Below are positions 35,485 to 46,890 of a stretch of DNA of 64,000 bases, one piece after another. Positions within the stretch are counted from its first letter, which is position 1; every line of letters begins with the position of its first letter. Both the position numbers and the translations under genes were made by a program. Location: contig NZ_BOOP01000046.1 in NCBI RefSeq assembly GCF_016863295.1, positions 1 through 64,000 of the forward strand. Reading direction: 5' to 3'. A model generated the notes under the pieces. That model saw only the letters and a program-made list of their open reading frames with translations. It did no database searches and was not told where the DNA came from. The stretch is from Planotetraspora phitsanulokensis. Its GTDB lineage: Bacteria; Actinomycetota; Actinomycetes; Streptosporangiales; Streptosporangiaceae.

Positions 35485-35919
35485 ACAGACCTCCTATCGA
35501 GACGACGATCCTGTTTCTACATGCGCATTCACGCGATGAAGCGCCGCCGCCGCGCCGATATGGCCGCACCCGACCGATAGCTTGATTCGTTCGTGGCGTA
35601 TATCGCAATCGGCTCGGCCAATCCTGGACGTATCCGGCCGGCGCTCATTCGTGCCGTCTTGCTCGCGAAACCCCGCGTCCCAAGAACCCGCGACCAGGGG
35701 ATCCGTCCCGGAGCCTTTAGCGCTAAAAGGTCAAAATGGGCACGGGATCGAGAATATCGGCATCAAGTGGACGACTTTGAACTAGGCGTAACTTATGTTT
35801 GCCACCCGCCAATAGGCACCTCAGCGCCTACGTTCTCGCGGAGAGGTAATTTCGGGGTCGCATCGCACGAAAACGCGGTGACACGGAAAGTCCAAATCTC
35901 ATCACTGGGAGGGAAATCA
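35485..35919. other. AT-richer intergenic region between two divergent secreted-protein genes
   Basis: These 435 bases hold no supported gene. They include the AGGAGG site for the minus-strand repeat protein, a perfect TTTAGCGCTAAA palindrome at 35716-35727, and GGGAGGG for the plus-strand gene. No convincing -35/-10 pair was found. An upstream in-frame extension of the plus-strand gene crosses it but reads like non-coding sequence. Confidence 0.55.
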
Positions 35920-36453
35920 TTGATTTCTCTTTGGAGCAACTCGGTTTCGGGTACGCGCACCGCCGGGCGCCTTCTCGCCTGGGTCGCCGCGACGACGGCG
36001 GCCTGCGCGGTCGCGGCACTCTCGGGCTCGGCGGCGGCCGACGCCGCGACGTCGAGGCATGCCTTGGGCAACCCCGGCGGCGGGGACAAGCCGAAGTATG
36101 TTGTGGCGCCACCGTCCCGGTGGCTCGACGCCACGATCGTGCGGGCTTTCCCGCCTGCGACCGGCCCGGTCAACTTCGCCGTTTCGGCCAACAACGGCGT
36201 CCCGTTCGTCTGGGACCCGGACAGCGCCCCGCTTCACTGGCAGAACCTGCGTAGGGTGCCGGGCAGCATGGGCGGTTATGTGACCAACATCACCGCGAGC
36301 GAGGACGCCAGCTCGGTACTCGGCAAGCCCATTCTCGCGATTCTCGTGCGGACCTCCGACAGCAACATCTTCTTCACGCTCTGCAATGTGCAGAGCCCAT
36401 TCCCGCAGGCGGGGCCCCTGCCGTGCACCGCTTGGGCGCGGCTCCCCGCGTGA
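35920..36453 (+). CDS. Secreted protein of unknown function
   Basis: This 177-residue preprotein starts at TTG 35920, 6 nt after GGGAGGG. The N-terminus is a signal peptide: RTAGR, then LLAWVAATTAACAVAALSG and cleavage near AAADAA. The mature domain is beta-rich with two Cys near the end (SNIFFTLCNVQ and LPCTAWARL), which could form a disulfide. I do not recognise it. It is divergent from the repeat protein gene; both encode exported proteins. Confidence 0.75.
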   Translation: MISLWSNSVSGTRTAGRLLAWVAATTAACAVAALSGSAAADAATSRHALGNPGGGDKPKYVVAPPSRWLDATIVRAFPPATGPVNFAVSANNGVPFVWDPDSAPLHWQNLRRVPGSMGGYVTNITASEDASSVLGKPILAILVRTSDSNIFFTLCNVQSPFPQAGPLPCTAWARLPA

Positions 36454-36477
36454 CGGCGGGTCGGACGAGCTCGCGCC

Positions 36478-36498
36478 ACTGGGCCCTCCAGGCCCAGT
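36478..36498 (+). terminator. Hairpin after the secreted protein gene
   Basis: ACTGGGCC (36478-36485) and GGCCCAGT (36491-36498) are perfect 8-bp arms with a 5-nt loop, 24 bases after the stop. There is no T-run. Confidence 0.55.
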
Positions 36499-36614
36499 AG
36501 CCGGGTCGTGGCGTTGACCATGCCCGCGGCGCTTCTTTTGTGATCTTCCTGATTCGACGACAGAAACGATCAACGAAGGCCGCGGGCACCTACGCCCGAA
36601 TGTTCCCCGACGAC

Positions 36615-37760
36615 TCAGGCGCCCAGGCCGAGTTCGCGGGCGATGAGCATCCGCTGGACCTCGCTGGTCCCCTCCCCGATCTCGAGGATCTTGGCATCAC
36701 GATAGAAGCGCCCCACCGGGAACTCGTTCATGAAGCCGTAGCCGCCGAAGATCTGGGTGGCGTCCCGCGCGTTGTCCATCGCCGCGTTCGACGAGACGAG
36801 CTTGGCGATCGCGGCCTCCTTCTTGAACGGCAGGCCGGCCAGCATCCGCTCGGCGGCGTGATAGTAGGCGAGCCTGGCCGTGTGGACCCGCGCCTCCATA
36901 TCCGCGATCTTGAACTGGATGGCCTGGTAGCGGCCGATCGCCTGGCCGAAGGCCGTGCGCTCCCCCACGTACCTGACCGACTCGTCCACGCAGCCCTGAG
37001 CGAGTCCCACGGACAGCGCCGCGATGGCGACACGGCCCTCGTCCAAGGTCTGCAGGAACTGGGCGTACCCCCGGCCGCGCTCGCCGAGCAGGTTCTCCGC
37101 GGGCACCCGGCAGCCCGAGAAGGACAGCTCCCGGGTGTCGGACGCCGACCAGCCGACCTTGGAGTACTTCTTGGACACGGTGAAGCCCGGCGTTCCGGAG
37201 GGCACGAGGATGGTCGAGATCTCCGGCTTGGCGCCGTTCCTGCCGGTGATCGCGGCCACGGCCACCACCCCGGTGATGTCCGTCCCCGAGTTGGTGATGA
37301 ACGCCTTGGTCCCGTCGATGACCCATTCGTTCCCGTCGAGCACGGCGGTGGTCCGCATGCCCCCGGGGACGTCCGATCCGCCGCCGGGCTCGGTCAGGCC
37401 GAAGGCCCCCAGCATCTCCCCCGAGGCCAACTTGGGCAGCCAGCGTTCCTTCTGCTCGGCCGTGCCGAACCGCAGGATGGGCATCGTGCCCAGCGACACC
37501 GCCGCCTCCAGGGTGATCGCCACCGAGGAGTCGACCCTGGCCAGTTCCTCGAGGGCCAGGCAGAGGGCGAAGTAGTCCCCGCCCATCCCGCCGTACTCCT
37601 CGGGGACGGGCAGGCCGAACAGGCCCATCGCGCCCATCTTGCGGACGATCTCGTAGGGGAACTCGCACCGCTCGTAGTAGTCGCCGATGACGGGGGCCAC
37701 CACCTCGCGGGCGAAGGCCTCGACCGTCTTGCGCAACTCGTTGTACTCGTCGCCCAGCAT
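36615..37760 (-). CDS. Acyl-CoA dehydrogenase, probably isovaleryl-CoA type
   Basis: This 381-residue flavoenzyme has the full acyl-CoA dehydrogenase layout: GLFGLPVPEEYGG, AFGLTEPGGGSD for FAD/substrate contact, RTAFGQAIGRYQAIQF and the C-terminal QIFGGYGFMNEFPVGRFYRDAKILEIGEGTSEVQR. It is the last gene of an operon with HMG-CoA lyase and a methylcrotonyl-CoA carboxylase-like pair, which points to isovaleryl-CoA as substrate (leucine breakdown). ATG 37760 abuts the lyase stop with no gap. Specificity is from context. Confidence 0.9.
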   Translation of the reverse strand: MLGDEYNELRKTVEAFAREVVAPVIGDYYERCEFPYEIVRKMGAMGLFGLPVPEEYGGMGGDYFALCLALEELARVDSSVAITLEAAVSLGTMPILRFGTAEQKERWLPKLASGEMLGAFGLTEPGGGSDVPGGMRTTAVLDGNEWVIDGTKAFITNSGTDITGVVAVAAITGRNGAKPEISTILVPSGTPGFTVSKKYSKVGWSASDTRELSFSGCRVPAENLLGERGRGYAQFLQTLDEGRVAIAALSVGLAQGCVDESVRYVGERTAFGQAIGRYQAIQFKIADMEARVHTARLAYYHAAERMLAGLPFKKEAAIAKLVSSNAAMDNARDATQIFGGYGFMNEFPVGRFYRDAKILEIGEGTSEVQRMLIARELGLGA

Positions 37761-38644
37761 CTAGATCTCCTTCGCGAGCGCCTGCACGACCCGGGAGGGG
37801 CTCGGACGGCCGAGCCTCCCGGCGAGCCACAGGCTGGTGGCGGTCAGTGATCGCACGTCGACCCCGGTCTCGATGCCGAGACCGTCGAGCATCCAGACCA
37901 GGTCCTCGGTCGCGAGGTTGCCTGTGGCGCTCTTGGCGTAGGGGCAGCCCCCGATGCCGCCCGTCGAGGCGTCCACCGTGGTCACCCCCATCCGCAGCGC
38001 GGTGAGCGTGTTGGCCAGCGCCTGGCCGTAGGTGTCGTGGAAGTGGACCGCGAGCCGTTCGGGGCCGACCCCCTCGCTCTGGAACGCCTCCAGCAGCGCG
38101 GTGACGTGGGCGGGCGTGCCGATGCCGATCGTGTCGCCCAGCGACAGCTCGTAACAGCCGAGATCGAGCAGCCTGCGCCCCACCCTGACCACCTGAGCGG
38201 GCGCGACCGGGCCCTCCCACGGGTCGGCGAAGCACATGGAGACGTACGCCCTGACGCGCAGGCCGTGCTCCAGGGCCCGTCCCACCACCGGCTCGAACAT
38301 CTCGAACTGGGAGTCCAGCGACCTGTTGAGGTTGCGCCGCGCGAAGGTCTCCGTCGCGCTGCCGAAGATCGCGATCTCGGTGACCCCGTGCTCCAGCGCG
38401 CGGTCCAGGCCGCGTTCGTTGGGCACCAGGACCGGATAGCGCACGCCGGGGACCCGGGGCAGCCCGTCCAGCAGTTCGGCCGCGTCGGCCAGCTGGGGGA
38501 CCCACTTGGGATGGACGAAGCTGGTGGCCTCGATCGTGGTCAGGCCCGCGGCGGCCAGCCGGCCGATGAACTCCCGCTTCACCTCGACCGGGACGACGAC
38601 GTCCTCGTTCTGGAGGCCGTCTCTCGGCCCGACCTCGTAGATCG

Positions 38645-38654
<10 letters not shown>
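37761..38654 (-). CDS. Hydroxymethylglutaryl-CoA lyase
   Basis: This 297-residue enzyme splits HMG-CoA into acetoacetate and acetyl-CoA, the last step of leucine degradation. Motifs include YEVGPRDGLQNE at the N-terminus, SLGDTIGIGTP, AVHFHDTYGQALANT with metal-ligand His residues, and GIGGCPYAKSATGN with the catalytic Cys of the G-loop. ATG 38654 overlaps the end of the biotin carboxylase gene by 10 bases. Confidence 0.93.
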
Positions 38655-40564
<1,910 letters not shown>

Positions 40565-40571
40565 CATGCGC

Positions 40572-42146
40572 TCACATCCGGAAGACGCCGTAGCCGACGG
40601 GTTCGAGCGGCGCGTTGGCCGCGGCGCCGAGTGCCAGGCCGAGGACCGTCCGGGTGTCGGCGGGGTCGATCACGCCGTCGTCCCAGATCCTGGCCGTCGA
40701 GTAGTAGGGGTTGCCCTGGTGCTCGTACTGCGCGCGGATCTCCTCCGCGTCGGCGTTCCCCACGGTGGACAGGACGGTGGCCGCCTGCTCGCCGCCCATG
40801 ACGGAGATCCGGGCGTTGGGCCACATCCACAGGAACCTCGGCGAGTACGCCCGGCCCGCCATCGCGTAGTTGCCGGCTCCGAACGAGCCGCCGATGATCA
40901 CGGTGAGCTTCGGCACCCGCGCGCAGGCGACGGCCGTGACCATCTTCGCGCCGTGCTTGGCGATCCCCCCGGCCTCGTAGGCCTTGCCGACCATGAACCC
41001 GCTGATGTTCTGCAGGAAGACCAGTGGGATGCCGCGGCGGTCGCACAGCTCGATGAAGTGCGCGCCCTTCAGCGCGGACTCGCTGAACAGGATGCCGTTG
41101 TTGGCGACGATCCCCACCGGGTGGCCGTGGATCCGGGCGAAGCCGGTGACCAGGGTGGGACCGTACTCGGCCTTGAACTCCAGGAAGCGACTGCCGTCGA
41201 CGATCCGGGCGATGACGTCGCGCACGTCGTAGGGCGTCCGGGTGTCCTGGGGGACGATTCCGTACAGCTCGCGCGGGTCGTGAGCCGGGGGCTCCCCCGG
41301 GACGACCTCCCACGGCGGTGCCGGGCGCGGCCCGAGCGTGGCGACGATGTCCCTGACGATCTTGAGGGCGTGGGGGTCGTCCTCGGCGAGGTGGTCGGTG
41401 ACGCCACTGATACGCGCGTGGACCTCGCCGCCGCCCAGTTCCTCGGCCGTGACGGTCTCCCCTGTGGCGGCCTTCACCAGCGGCGGGCCACCGAGGAAGA
41501 TCGTGCCCTGGCCGCGGACGATCACGGCCTCGTCGCTCATCGCGGGGACGTAGGCGCCACCCGCCGTGCACGAACCGAGGACGGCGGCGATCTGGGCGAT
41601 GCCCCGCGCCGACATCGTCGCCTGGTTGTAGAAGATCCGCCCGAAGTGCTCGCGGTCGGGGAAGACCTCGTCCTGCCTGGGCAGGAACGCGCCGCCCGAG
41701 TCGACCAGGTAAACGCACGGCAGGTTGTTGTGCAGGGCCACCTCCTGAGCGCGGAGGTGCTTCTTGACCGTGACCGGGTAGTACGTCCCGCCCTTGACGG
41801 TGGCGTCGTTGGCGACGACCACGCACTCGCGGCCGGAGATCCGCCCGACTCCCGTGATGATGCCCGCGGCGGGCGCCTGACCGTCGTAGAGGCCGGTGGC
41901 GGCGAGCGGGGACAGCTCCAGGAACCTCGCCCCGGGGTCGAGCAGCGTGTCCACCCGATCCCTCGGCAGCAGCTTGCCCCGCTGGACATGCCGCTCACGG
42001 GACCGTTCGGGACCGCCCAGGGCGGCGGCCGCCAGCCGGTCGCGCAGATCGGCGACGAGGCCCTCGTTCGCCTCCGCGTTCCGCTTGTACGGCTCGGCGC
42101 CCGGATCGCACGTGCTCTCCAGCACCGGCCAGGCACTCATGCTCAT
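40572..42146 (-). CDS. Carboxyltransferase (beta) subunit, methylcrotonyl-CoA carboxylase-like
   Basis: This 524-residue protein has the MCC-beta signature regions [36 protein letters not shown] and [18 protein letters not shown], and ends GYGVFRM like its paralogue at 10369. ATG 42146 is chosen because TAACAT (42159-42154) lies 7 nt upstream; ATG 42140 is possible. It is the first gene of the leucine-type operon and is divergent from a TetR gene across a dyad operator. Confidence 0.92.
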   Translation of the reverse strand: MSMSAWPVLESTCDPGAEPYKRNAEANEGLVADLRDRLAAAALGGPERSRERHVQRGKLLPRDRVDTLLDPGARFLELSPLAATGLYDGQAPAAGIITGVGRISGRECVVVANDATVKGGTYYPVTVKKHLRAQEVALHNNLPCVYLVDSGGAFLPRQDEVFPDREHFGRIFYNQATMSARGIAQIAAVLGSCTAGGAYVPAMSDEAVIVRGQGTIFLGGPPLVKAATGETVTAEELGGGEVHARISGVTDHLAEDDPHALKIVRDIVATLGPRPAPPWEVVPGEPPAHDPRELYGIVPQDTRTPYDVRDVIARIVDGSRFLEFKAEYGPTLVTGFARIHGHPVGIVANNGILFSESALKGAHFIELCDRRGIPLVFLQNISGFMVGKAYEAGGIAKHGAKMVTAVACARVPKLTVIIGGSFGAGNYAMAGRAYSPRFLWMWPNARISVMGGEQAATVLSTVGNADAEEIRAQYEHQGNPYYSTARIWDDGVIDPADTRTVLGLALGAAANAPLEPVGYGVFRM

Positions 42147-42153
42147 GGCTCGG

Positions 42154-42187
42154 ATGTTAGTCATCATTAACTGGCTTCGTCTACCAT
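42154..42187. promoter_or_regulatory. Divergent promoters and TetR operator-like dyad
   Basis: The dyad GTTAGT-CATC-ATTAAC (42156-42171, one arm mismatch) overlaps the minus-strand -10 TAACAT (42159-42154), 7 nt before ATG 42146. On the plus strand TACCAT (42182-42187) lies 8 nt before GTG 42196. One repressor could close both promoters. Confidence 0.6.
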
Positions 42188-42195
42188 TGGGTGTC

Positions 42196-42774
42196 GTGAC
42201 CACCGCACGAACCCCTACCCGCAATCGCCGCGCCGAGATCCTGGACGCGGCGGCCACCCTGTTCGCGGCGCGGGGCTACCACGGGGTGTCCATCGAGGAC
42301 ATCGGCTCGGCCGTGGGGATCTCGGGGCCGGCGCTCTACCGCCACTTCAGCGGCAAGGAGGCGCTGCTGCGCGAGATGTTGCTCGACATCAGCGAGCGGC
42401 TGCACGAACAGGGCGCCCGGCTCGCGACCGCGCCCCCGACGGCGGAGGCCGCGCTCGACGCGCTGCTCGACGGTCACATCTCGTTCGCGCTCGGCGATCC
42501 CGCGCTCATCCGGGTCCACGAGCGGGAGCTCGACAACGTGCCCGAGCCGGCCCGCCGCGCGATCCGGCGGCTCCAGCGCCTCTACGTCGAGGAGTGGGTG
42601 ACGGTCCTCAGCGAGCTGCACCCCTCGTGCGAACCGGCGCGTCTGCGCGCCGCGACCCACGCGGTCTTCGGCCTGCTCAACTCGACGCCCAGGAGCGCCG
42701 GCGAGCTGGCGCCGGGGGCGATGGCCGCCCTCCTGCACGAGATGGCGCGCGCCGCCTTCGCCGCGCTGCCCTGA
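42196..42774 (+). CDS. TetR family regulator of the leucine/isovalerate-type operon
   Basis: This 192-residue regulator has the TetR helix-turn-helix ([27 protein letters not shown]). Similar TetR proteins sit divergent from acyl-CoA dehydrogenase/MCC operons in actinobacteria and respond to acyl-CoA; that role is inferred here. GTG 42196 is placed by the -10-like TACCAT 8 nt upstream. It converges on the E1 dehydrogenase gene, with 6 bases between the stops. Confidence 0.9.
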   Translation: MTTARTPTRNRRAEILDAAATLFAARGYHGVSIEDIGSAVGISGPALYRHFSGKEALLREMLLDISERLHEQGARLATAPPTAEAALDALLDGHISFALGDPALIRVHERELDNVPEPARRAIRRLQRLYVEEWVTVLSELHPSCEPARLRAATHAVFGLLNSTPRSAGELAPGAMAALLHEMARAAFAALP

Positions 42775-42780
42775 AAGCCG

Positions 42781-44994
42781 TCAGGCGAGCAGTTTTCTGG
42801 CCGCGTCCTCGATGTCGGCCTCCGAGAGCAGGACGGTGCCGGAGGCGTCGCCCAGCGGGATGAAGCTGTCGCGTGAGGTCACCCGGGCGATCTTCCCGGT
42901 GAACCCGTTGTCGATCAGCGCGGCGATCACGCTCTCGGAGACCCCGCCGCTGCGCCGGGTCTCGTCGGCGATCAGGACCTTGCCGGTGAGCTCCGCCGAC
43001 TGGATCAGGTCCTCGACGGGCAGGGGGGACAGCCACCGCAGGTCGAGCACCCGGCAGCCCTTGTCCTCCGCCGTGAGCTTCACGGCCGCGCGCAGGCTCA
43101 TCCGCACGCCGTTGCCGAACGTCACGATCGTGAGGTCGCGGCCGTCGCCGTACGAGCGCGCGCGGCCGACGGGCACATGGGTCTCCGCCCACCTGGTGGG
43201 CGGCGCGTAGGACGCGAGCCATCCGCCGTCGCCCTCGTCGAAGAGATCACGGGTGTGGTAGAGCGCGATCGGCTCCAGGAAGACGCAGACGCTTCCGTCG
43301 GTGCGGGCGGCGGTGAGGCAGGTGCGCAACATGGCCGCCGCGTCGTCGGGCCGGGCCGGGGACGCGACGACGACTCCGGGGATGTCGCGGAGCGCGGCGA
43401 TCGAGTTGTCGTTGTGGAAGTGACCGCCGAAGCCCTTCTGGTAGGCGTACGCGGCCACGCGGAGGACCATCGGGTTGCGGAACGCCCCCTGCGAGAAGAA
43501 CTGCAGCGTGGCGGCCTCCCCCCGGATCTGGTCGAGCGCGTTGTGCAGGTAGGCCAGGTACTGGACCTCGGGGACGGGCAGCATGCCCGACAGCCCGGCG
43601 CCGAGCGCGAGGCCGAGGATCGCCTGCTCGTCGAGCAGCGTGTCGAAGACCCGCTCGGAGCCGAACTTCCGCAGCAGGCCGCGGGTCACGCCGTACACGC
43701 CGCCCTTTCTGGCGACGTCCTCGCCGAACACCATGACGCCCGGATCCAGCGCCATCATGTCCGCGAGGGTCCTGTTGACGGCCTGGGCGAGCGTGAGCTT
43801 GCCCTCCAGCTCGGGAAGCGTGCCGAACGTCCGCTCCCGCACCTCGCCGAGCGCCGCCCTCGCGATCTCGGCGGAGACGGCCTCGGGGTCGCGCGGGGCG
43901 AGCGGCGCCATCACCTCCTCCGCGGTGGTGAGGCGCGGCCGGCGGGTGCACTCCATCGCCAGCTTGACGATGTGCTCGCGTTCGGCCTCGTAGCGGGCCA
44001 GCAACTCGTCGGGTACGGCGAGGCCGCCCTCGACGAGCAGCCGCGCGGTGGCCACGAGGGGGTCGCGCTCCAGGTCGAGGGCGATCTCCTTGCGGGTCCG
44101 GTAGGCGATCTCCACGTCGGAGCCGGCGTGGCCCATCAGCCGGACCGTCCGCATGCGCAGGAACGCGGGCGAACGGGTCGACCGCACGTGCTCGGCGGCC
44201 CGGAGGGCCGTGTCGTAGACGTCGGGCAGGTCGCAGCCGTCCGCGTCGAAGTACTCGAGCAGTGGGTGCCGCGCCTGCTCGACCCAGCCCGGGGGCGTCT
44301 TCACGCTGATCCCGAGGCCGTTGTCCTCGCAGACGAACAGGACGGGGAGCTGGAGCCCGCGGAATTGGCTGTAGGCGGCGGTGTTGAACCCGCTCAGGGC
44401 GGAGGCGTGGTTGAGGGAGGCGTCGCCGAAGCTGCAGACGGCGATGGCGTCGTGCGGCCACCCCGACGGCACGCCGAGGCTCCTGGCGCGTTCGATGGCG
44501 AAGCCGACGCCGACCGCACGCGGGAGGTGGCTCGCGATCGTGGACGTCTGCGGGATCACCGCGAGGTCGTGGTGGCCGAACACCTTGTGCCGGCCGCCCG
44601 CGATCGGCTCCTCGGACGACGCGGCGAGGCCGAGGAGGACGTCACGCAGCCCTTCCTCGGCCAGTCGTCCGGCCTGTGCGGACCGGGTCAGGTAGAACGC
44701 GCCTGACCGGTAGTGCAGGAGAGCGGGGTCGGACACGCGGAGGGCGGCGGCGACCGCCGCGTTGCCCTCGTGCCCGGCCGACCCGATCGTGTAGAAGCCC
44801 TCGCCCCGCTCCCGCAGGACCCGGGCGGCGACGTCGAGGAGCCGGCTGGCCAGCTGCACCTCGAACAGCTCGCGGCACCGCGTGCCTGTGAGGGCCGTCC
44901 CCGATCGCACCGGCAGGCTCGGATCCCTAGGGGGTCCCGGTGTCAGAGCACCGACGGCCTCGGCGAAATGAATCTCCACAGCGTCCCGCACCAC
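42781..44994 (-). CDS. Fused alpha-beta E1 component of a 2-oxoacid dehydrogenase
   Basis: This 737-residue protein joins E1 alpha (residues ~1-385; YTIGSAGHEGN, thiamine diphosphate region SFGDASLNHASALSGFN ... EDNG) to E1 beta (~395-737; FGEDVARKGGVYGVTRGLLRKFG, FNDNSIAALRD-like core, IADETRRSGGVSE). Branched-chain E1 enzymes are usually two chains. The E1 decarboxylates a 2-oxoacid; branched-chain type is suggested by the adjacent leucine-type operon. No E2 or E3 gene lies nearby. GTG 44994 follows CATAAT (45007-45002) by 7 nt. Confidence 0.88.
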   Translation of the reverse strand: MVRDAVEIHFAEAVGALTPGPPRDPSLPVRSGTALTGTRCRELFEVQLASRLLDVAARVLRERGEGFYTIGSAGHEGNAAVAAALRVSDPALLHYRSGAFYLTRSAQAGRLAEEGLRDVLLGLAASSEEPIAGGRHKVFGHHDLAVIPQTSTIASHLPRAVGVGFAIERARSLGVPSGWPHDAIAVCSFGDASLNHASALSGFNTAAYSQFRGLQLPVLFVCEDNGLGISVKTPPGWVEQARHPLLEYFDADGCDLPDVYDTALRAAEHVRSTRSPAFLRMRTVRLMGHAGSDVEIAYRTRKEIALDLERDPLVATARLLVEGGLAVPDELLARYEAEREHIVKLAMECTRRPRLTTAEEVMAPLAPRDPEAVSAEIARAALGEVRERTFGTLPELEGKLTLAQAVNRTLADMMALDPGVMVFGEDVARKGGVYGVTRGLLRKFGSERVFDTLLDEQAILGLALGAGLSGMLPVPEVQYLAYLHNALDQIRGEAATLQFFSQGAFRNPMVLRVAAYAYQKGFGGHFHNDNSIAALRDIPGVVVASPARPDDAAAMLRTCLTAARTDGSVCVFLEPIALYHTRDLFDEGDGGWLASYAPPTRWAETHVPVGRARSYGDGRDLTIVTFGNGVRMSLRAAVKLTAEDKGCRVLDLRWLSPLPVEDLIQSAELTGKVLIADETRRSGGVSESVIAALIDNGFTGKIARVTSRDSFIPLGDASGTVLLSEADIEDAARKLLA

Positions 44995-45001
44995 AAGCCC
45001 G

Positions 45002-45007
45002 ATTATG
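45002..45007 (-). promoter_or_regulatory. -10-like hexamer CATAAT of a leaderless start
   Basis: CATAAT ends 7 nt before GTG 44994 on the minus strand; no ribosome site is present. Confidence 0.5.
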
Positions 45008-45059
45008 TCGCAGGATGCACGCTCCGTCCCGCACAGTGATGAGTCCGTTCAGATCTTCT

Positions 45060-45914
45060 TCACTCCGCACGCCTGAACTGGGTGATCGCCACCCCGAGCA
45101 GGAGGGCGCCGATGGCGGCGACCAGGCCGATCTCCAGGATGACCGGCAGCCGCCAGCCGAACCAGGTCACTCCCGGATTGAGCAGCGCGTCGACCTGTGC
45201 GGGCACGTCGAGCCGGCCGAACACCGCCTGCCGCATCGGGTCGACGGCGTAGGTCAGGGGGTTGACCGTGGTCAGGACGTGCAGCCACGAGGGCAGGTTG
45301 GCCAGCGGGAACATGGCGCCCGACAGGAACATCATCGGCATGATCGCCATCTGCATGACCCCGAAGAACGACTGCATGTTCCGCATCCGGGCGGCGAGCA
45401 GCACGCCGAACGCCGTGATCGTGAAAGCAGCGAGGAACATCTCCCCCAGCAGGGTGACGAGCAGGGTCGGCGAGTACGGCACGCCGACGAGACCGGCCAT
45501 GGCGAGGATGATCACGCCCTGCGCGGTCGCGACGACGGCGCCGCCCAAGCACTTTCCGACCACGATCGCGCCCCGGCTCACGGGGGCGACGAGCATCTCG
45601 CGCAGGAAGCCGAACTCGCGGTCCCAGACGATCGAGCCGGCGGAGAACATCGCCGTCATGATCACGGTCATCGAGATCATGCCCGGGTACATGAACGTGC
45701 GGTAGTCGATGCCCGGGATCACCCCGCGCACCAGCGTGCCCAGCCCCGTCCCCATGACGAACAGCCACAGGATCGGCTGGATGAGCATCGTGATCATGCG
45801 GGTGCGGTCGTTCACGAACCGCAGCAGCTCCCGGTGGAGCACCACCTTGATCGCACGAAGGTCGTGCGAGCCGGTCATCGGGGGCACGCGCACCCCGGCC
45901 ACTTCGGCGGTCAT
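45060..45914 (-). CDS. ABC-2 type transporter permease (DrrB-like)
   Basis: This 284-residue membrane protein has six hydrophobic segments of the ABC-2 permease type, starting with IQPILWLFVMGTGLG. AGGAAGG lies upstream of ATG 45914, 4 nt after the ATPase stop. It forms an exporter with the preceding ATPase under PadR control. Substrate unknown; DrrAB relatives export antibiotics or lipids. Confidence 0.9.
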   Translation of the reverse strand: MTAEVAGVRVPPMTGSHDLRAIKVVLHRELLRFVNDRTRMITMLIQPILWLFVMGTGLGTLVRGVIPGIDYRTFMYPGMISMTVIMTAMFSAGSIVWDREFGFLREMLVAPVSRGAIVVGKCLGGAVVATAQGVIILAMAGLVGVPYSPTLLVTLLGEMFLAAFTITAFGVLLAARMRNMQSFFGVMQMAIMPMMFLSGAMFPLANLPSWLHVLTTVNPLTYAVDPMRQAVFGRLDVPAQVDALLNPGVTWFGWRLPVILEIGLVAAIGALLLGVAITQFRRAE

Positions 45915-45918
45915 CGGT

Positions 45919-46890
45919 TCACCTTCCTCGGGCCATGGCACGCATCCACGCGTTGCCGTCGCCGGCCTCGGCGTCGCGGATCGTGGAGCCGGTGTAGGAC
46001 ATGAAGACGTCGTCGAGCGACGGGCGGGACACGCTGACCGACCGGATCGGCAGCCCGAGATCGGCGAACAGCCGCGGCACGAACGACTCGCCGTCCACGA
46101 CGGCGAAGGTCACCTGGCCGTCGTGGACGGCGGCCTCGATGTCGAAGCGGTCCCTCAGCAGGGCGATCGTCTTCTCGTCGTCACCCGTCTGCAGCTGGAC
46201 CCGGTCCTTGCCGATGCTCGCCTTGAGCGCCTCCGGGGAGTCGATCACCACGATCTCGCCGTGGTCGATGATCGCGATCCGGTCGCAGAACTCGGCTTCC
46301 TCCATGTAGTGCGTCGTCATGAAGATCGTGATGTCCTCAGTCAGACGTAATTTGTTGATATATCCCCATATGGCGGACCGGGTCTGGGGGTCGAGCCCCA
46401 CGGTGGGCTCGTCGAGGAACAACACCCGCGGCGAGTGCAGCAGGCCGCGGGCGATCTCCAGCCGCCGTTTCATGCCGCCGGAGAAGGTCATGACCTTGCT
46501 GTCCTTGCGGTCCCAGAGGGCGACCATCTCCATGACCTGCCTGAGCCGGTCGTCGACCACCGACCTGGGCACGCCGTACAGCTCCGCGTGGAAGCGCAGG
46601 TTCTGCTCGGCGGTGAGGTATCCGTCCAGCGTCGGGTCCTGGAAGACCAGGCCGATGTTCTGGCGGACCCGGTCGCGCTGGGACACGACGTCGTGCCCGG
46701 CCACCGTCGCGGTGCCGCCCGTGGGGTTGATCAGCGTGCAGAGCATGCTGATCGTCGTGGTCTTGCCGGCGCCGTTCGGCCCGAGGAAGCCGAACACCTC
46801 ACCGGGGGCGACCTCGAAGTCGACCCCCTTCACCGCCTCGACCTTTCCGTACGTCTTCTTCAGGCCTTTCACGGCCACCGCGGCATCCAT
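45919..46890 (-). CDS. ABC transporter ATP-binding protein (DrrA-like)
   Basis: This 323-residue ATPase has Walker A GPNGAGKTTT, the Q-loop FQDPTLDGYLTAEQNL, signature FSGGMKRRLEIARGL, Walker B VLFLDEPTVGLDP and the H-loop MTTHYMEEAEF. The C-terminal ~80 residues form the DrrA-type extra domain ending SVSRPSLDDVFMSYTG. ATG 46890 shares bases with the PadR stop (TGATG), so the three genes form one operon. Confidence 0.93.
   Translation of the reverse strand: MDAAVAVKGLKKTYGKVEAVKGVDFEVAPGEVFGFLGPNGAGKTTTISMLCTLINPTGGTATVAGHDVVSQRDRVRQNIGLVFQDPTLDGYLTAEQNLRFHAELYGVPRSVVDDRLRQVMEMVALWDRKDSKVMTFSGGMKRRLEIARGLLHSPRVLFLDEPTVGLDPQTRSAIWGYINKLRLTEDITIFMTTHYMEEAEFCDRIAIIDHGEIVVIDSPEALKASIGKDRVQLQTGDDEKTIALLRDRFDIEAAVHDGQVTFAVVDGESFVPRLFADLGLPIRSVSVSRPSLDDVFMSYTGSTIRDAEAGDGNAWMRAMARGR

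Noticed and set aside
35071-35580. Plus-strand open frames over the 69-bp repeats
   Set aside because: They lack a ribosome site and signal peptide, while the minus-strand frame has both.
35593-35919. N-terminal extension of the secreted protein to TTG/ATG codons near 35593
   Set aside because: The extension would bury the signal peptide more than 100 residues inside, and a clear GGGAGGG site marks TTG 35920.
35790-35919. A riboswitch in the leader of the secreted protein
   Set aside because: Small stem candidates exist (TAGGC...GCCTA), but no known riboswitch consensus could be matched by eye.
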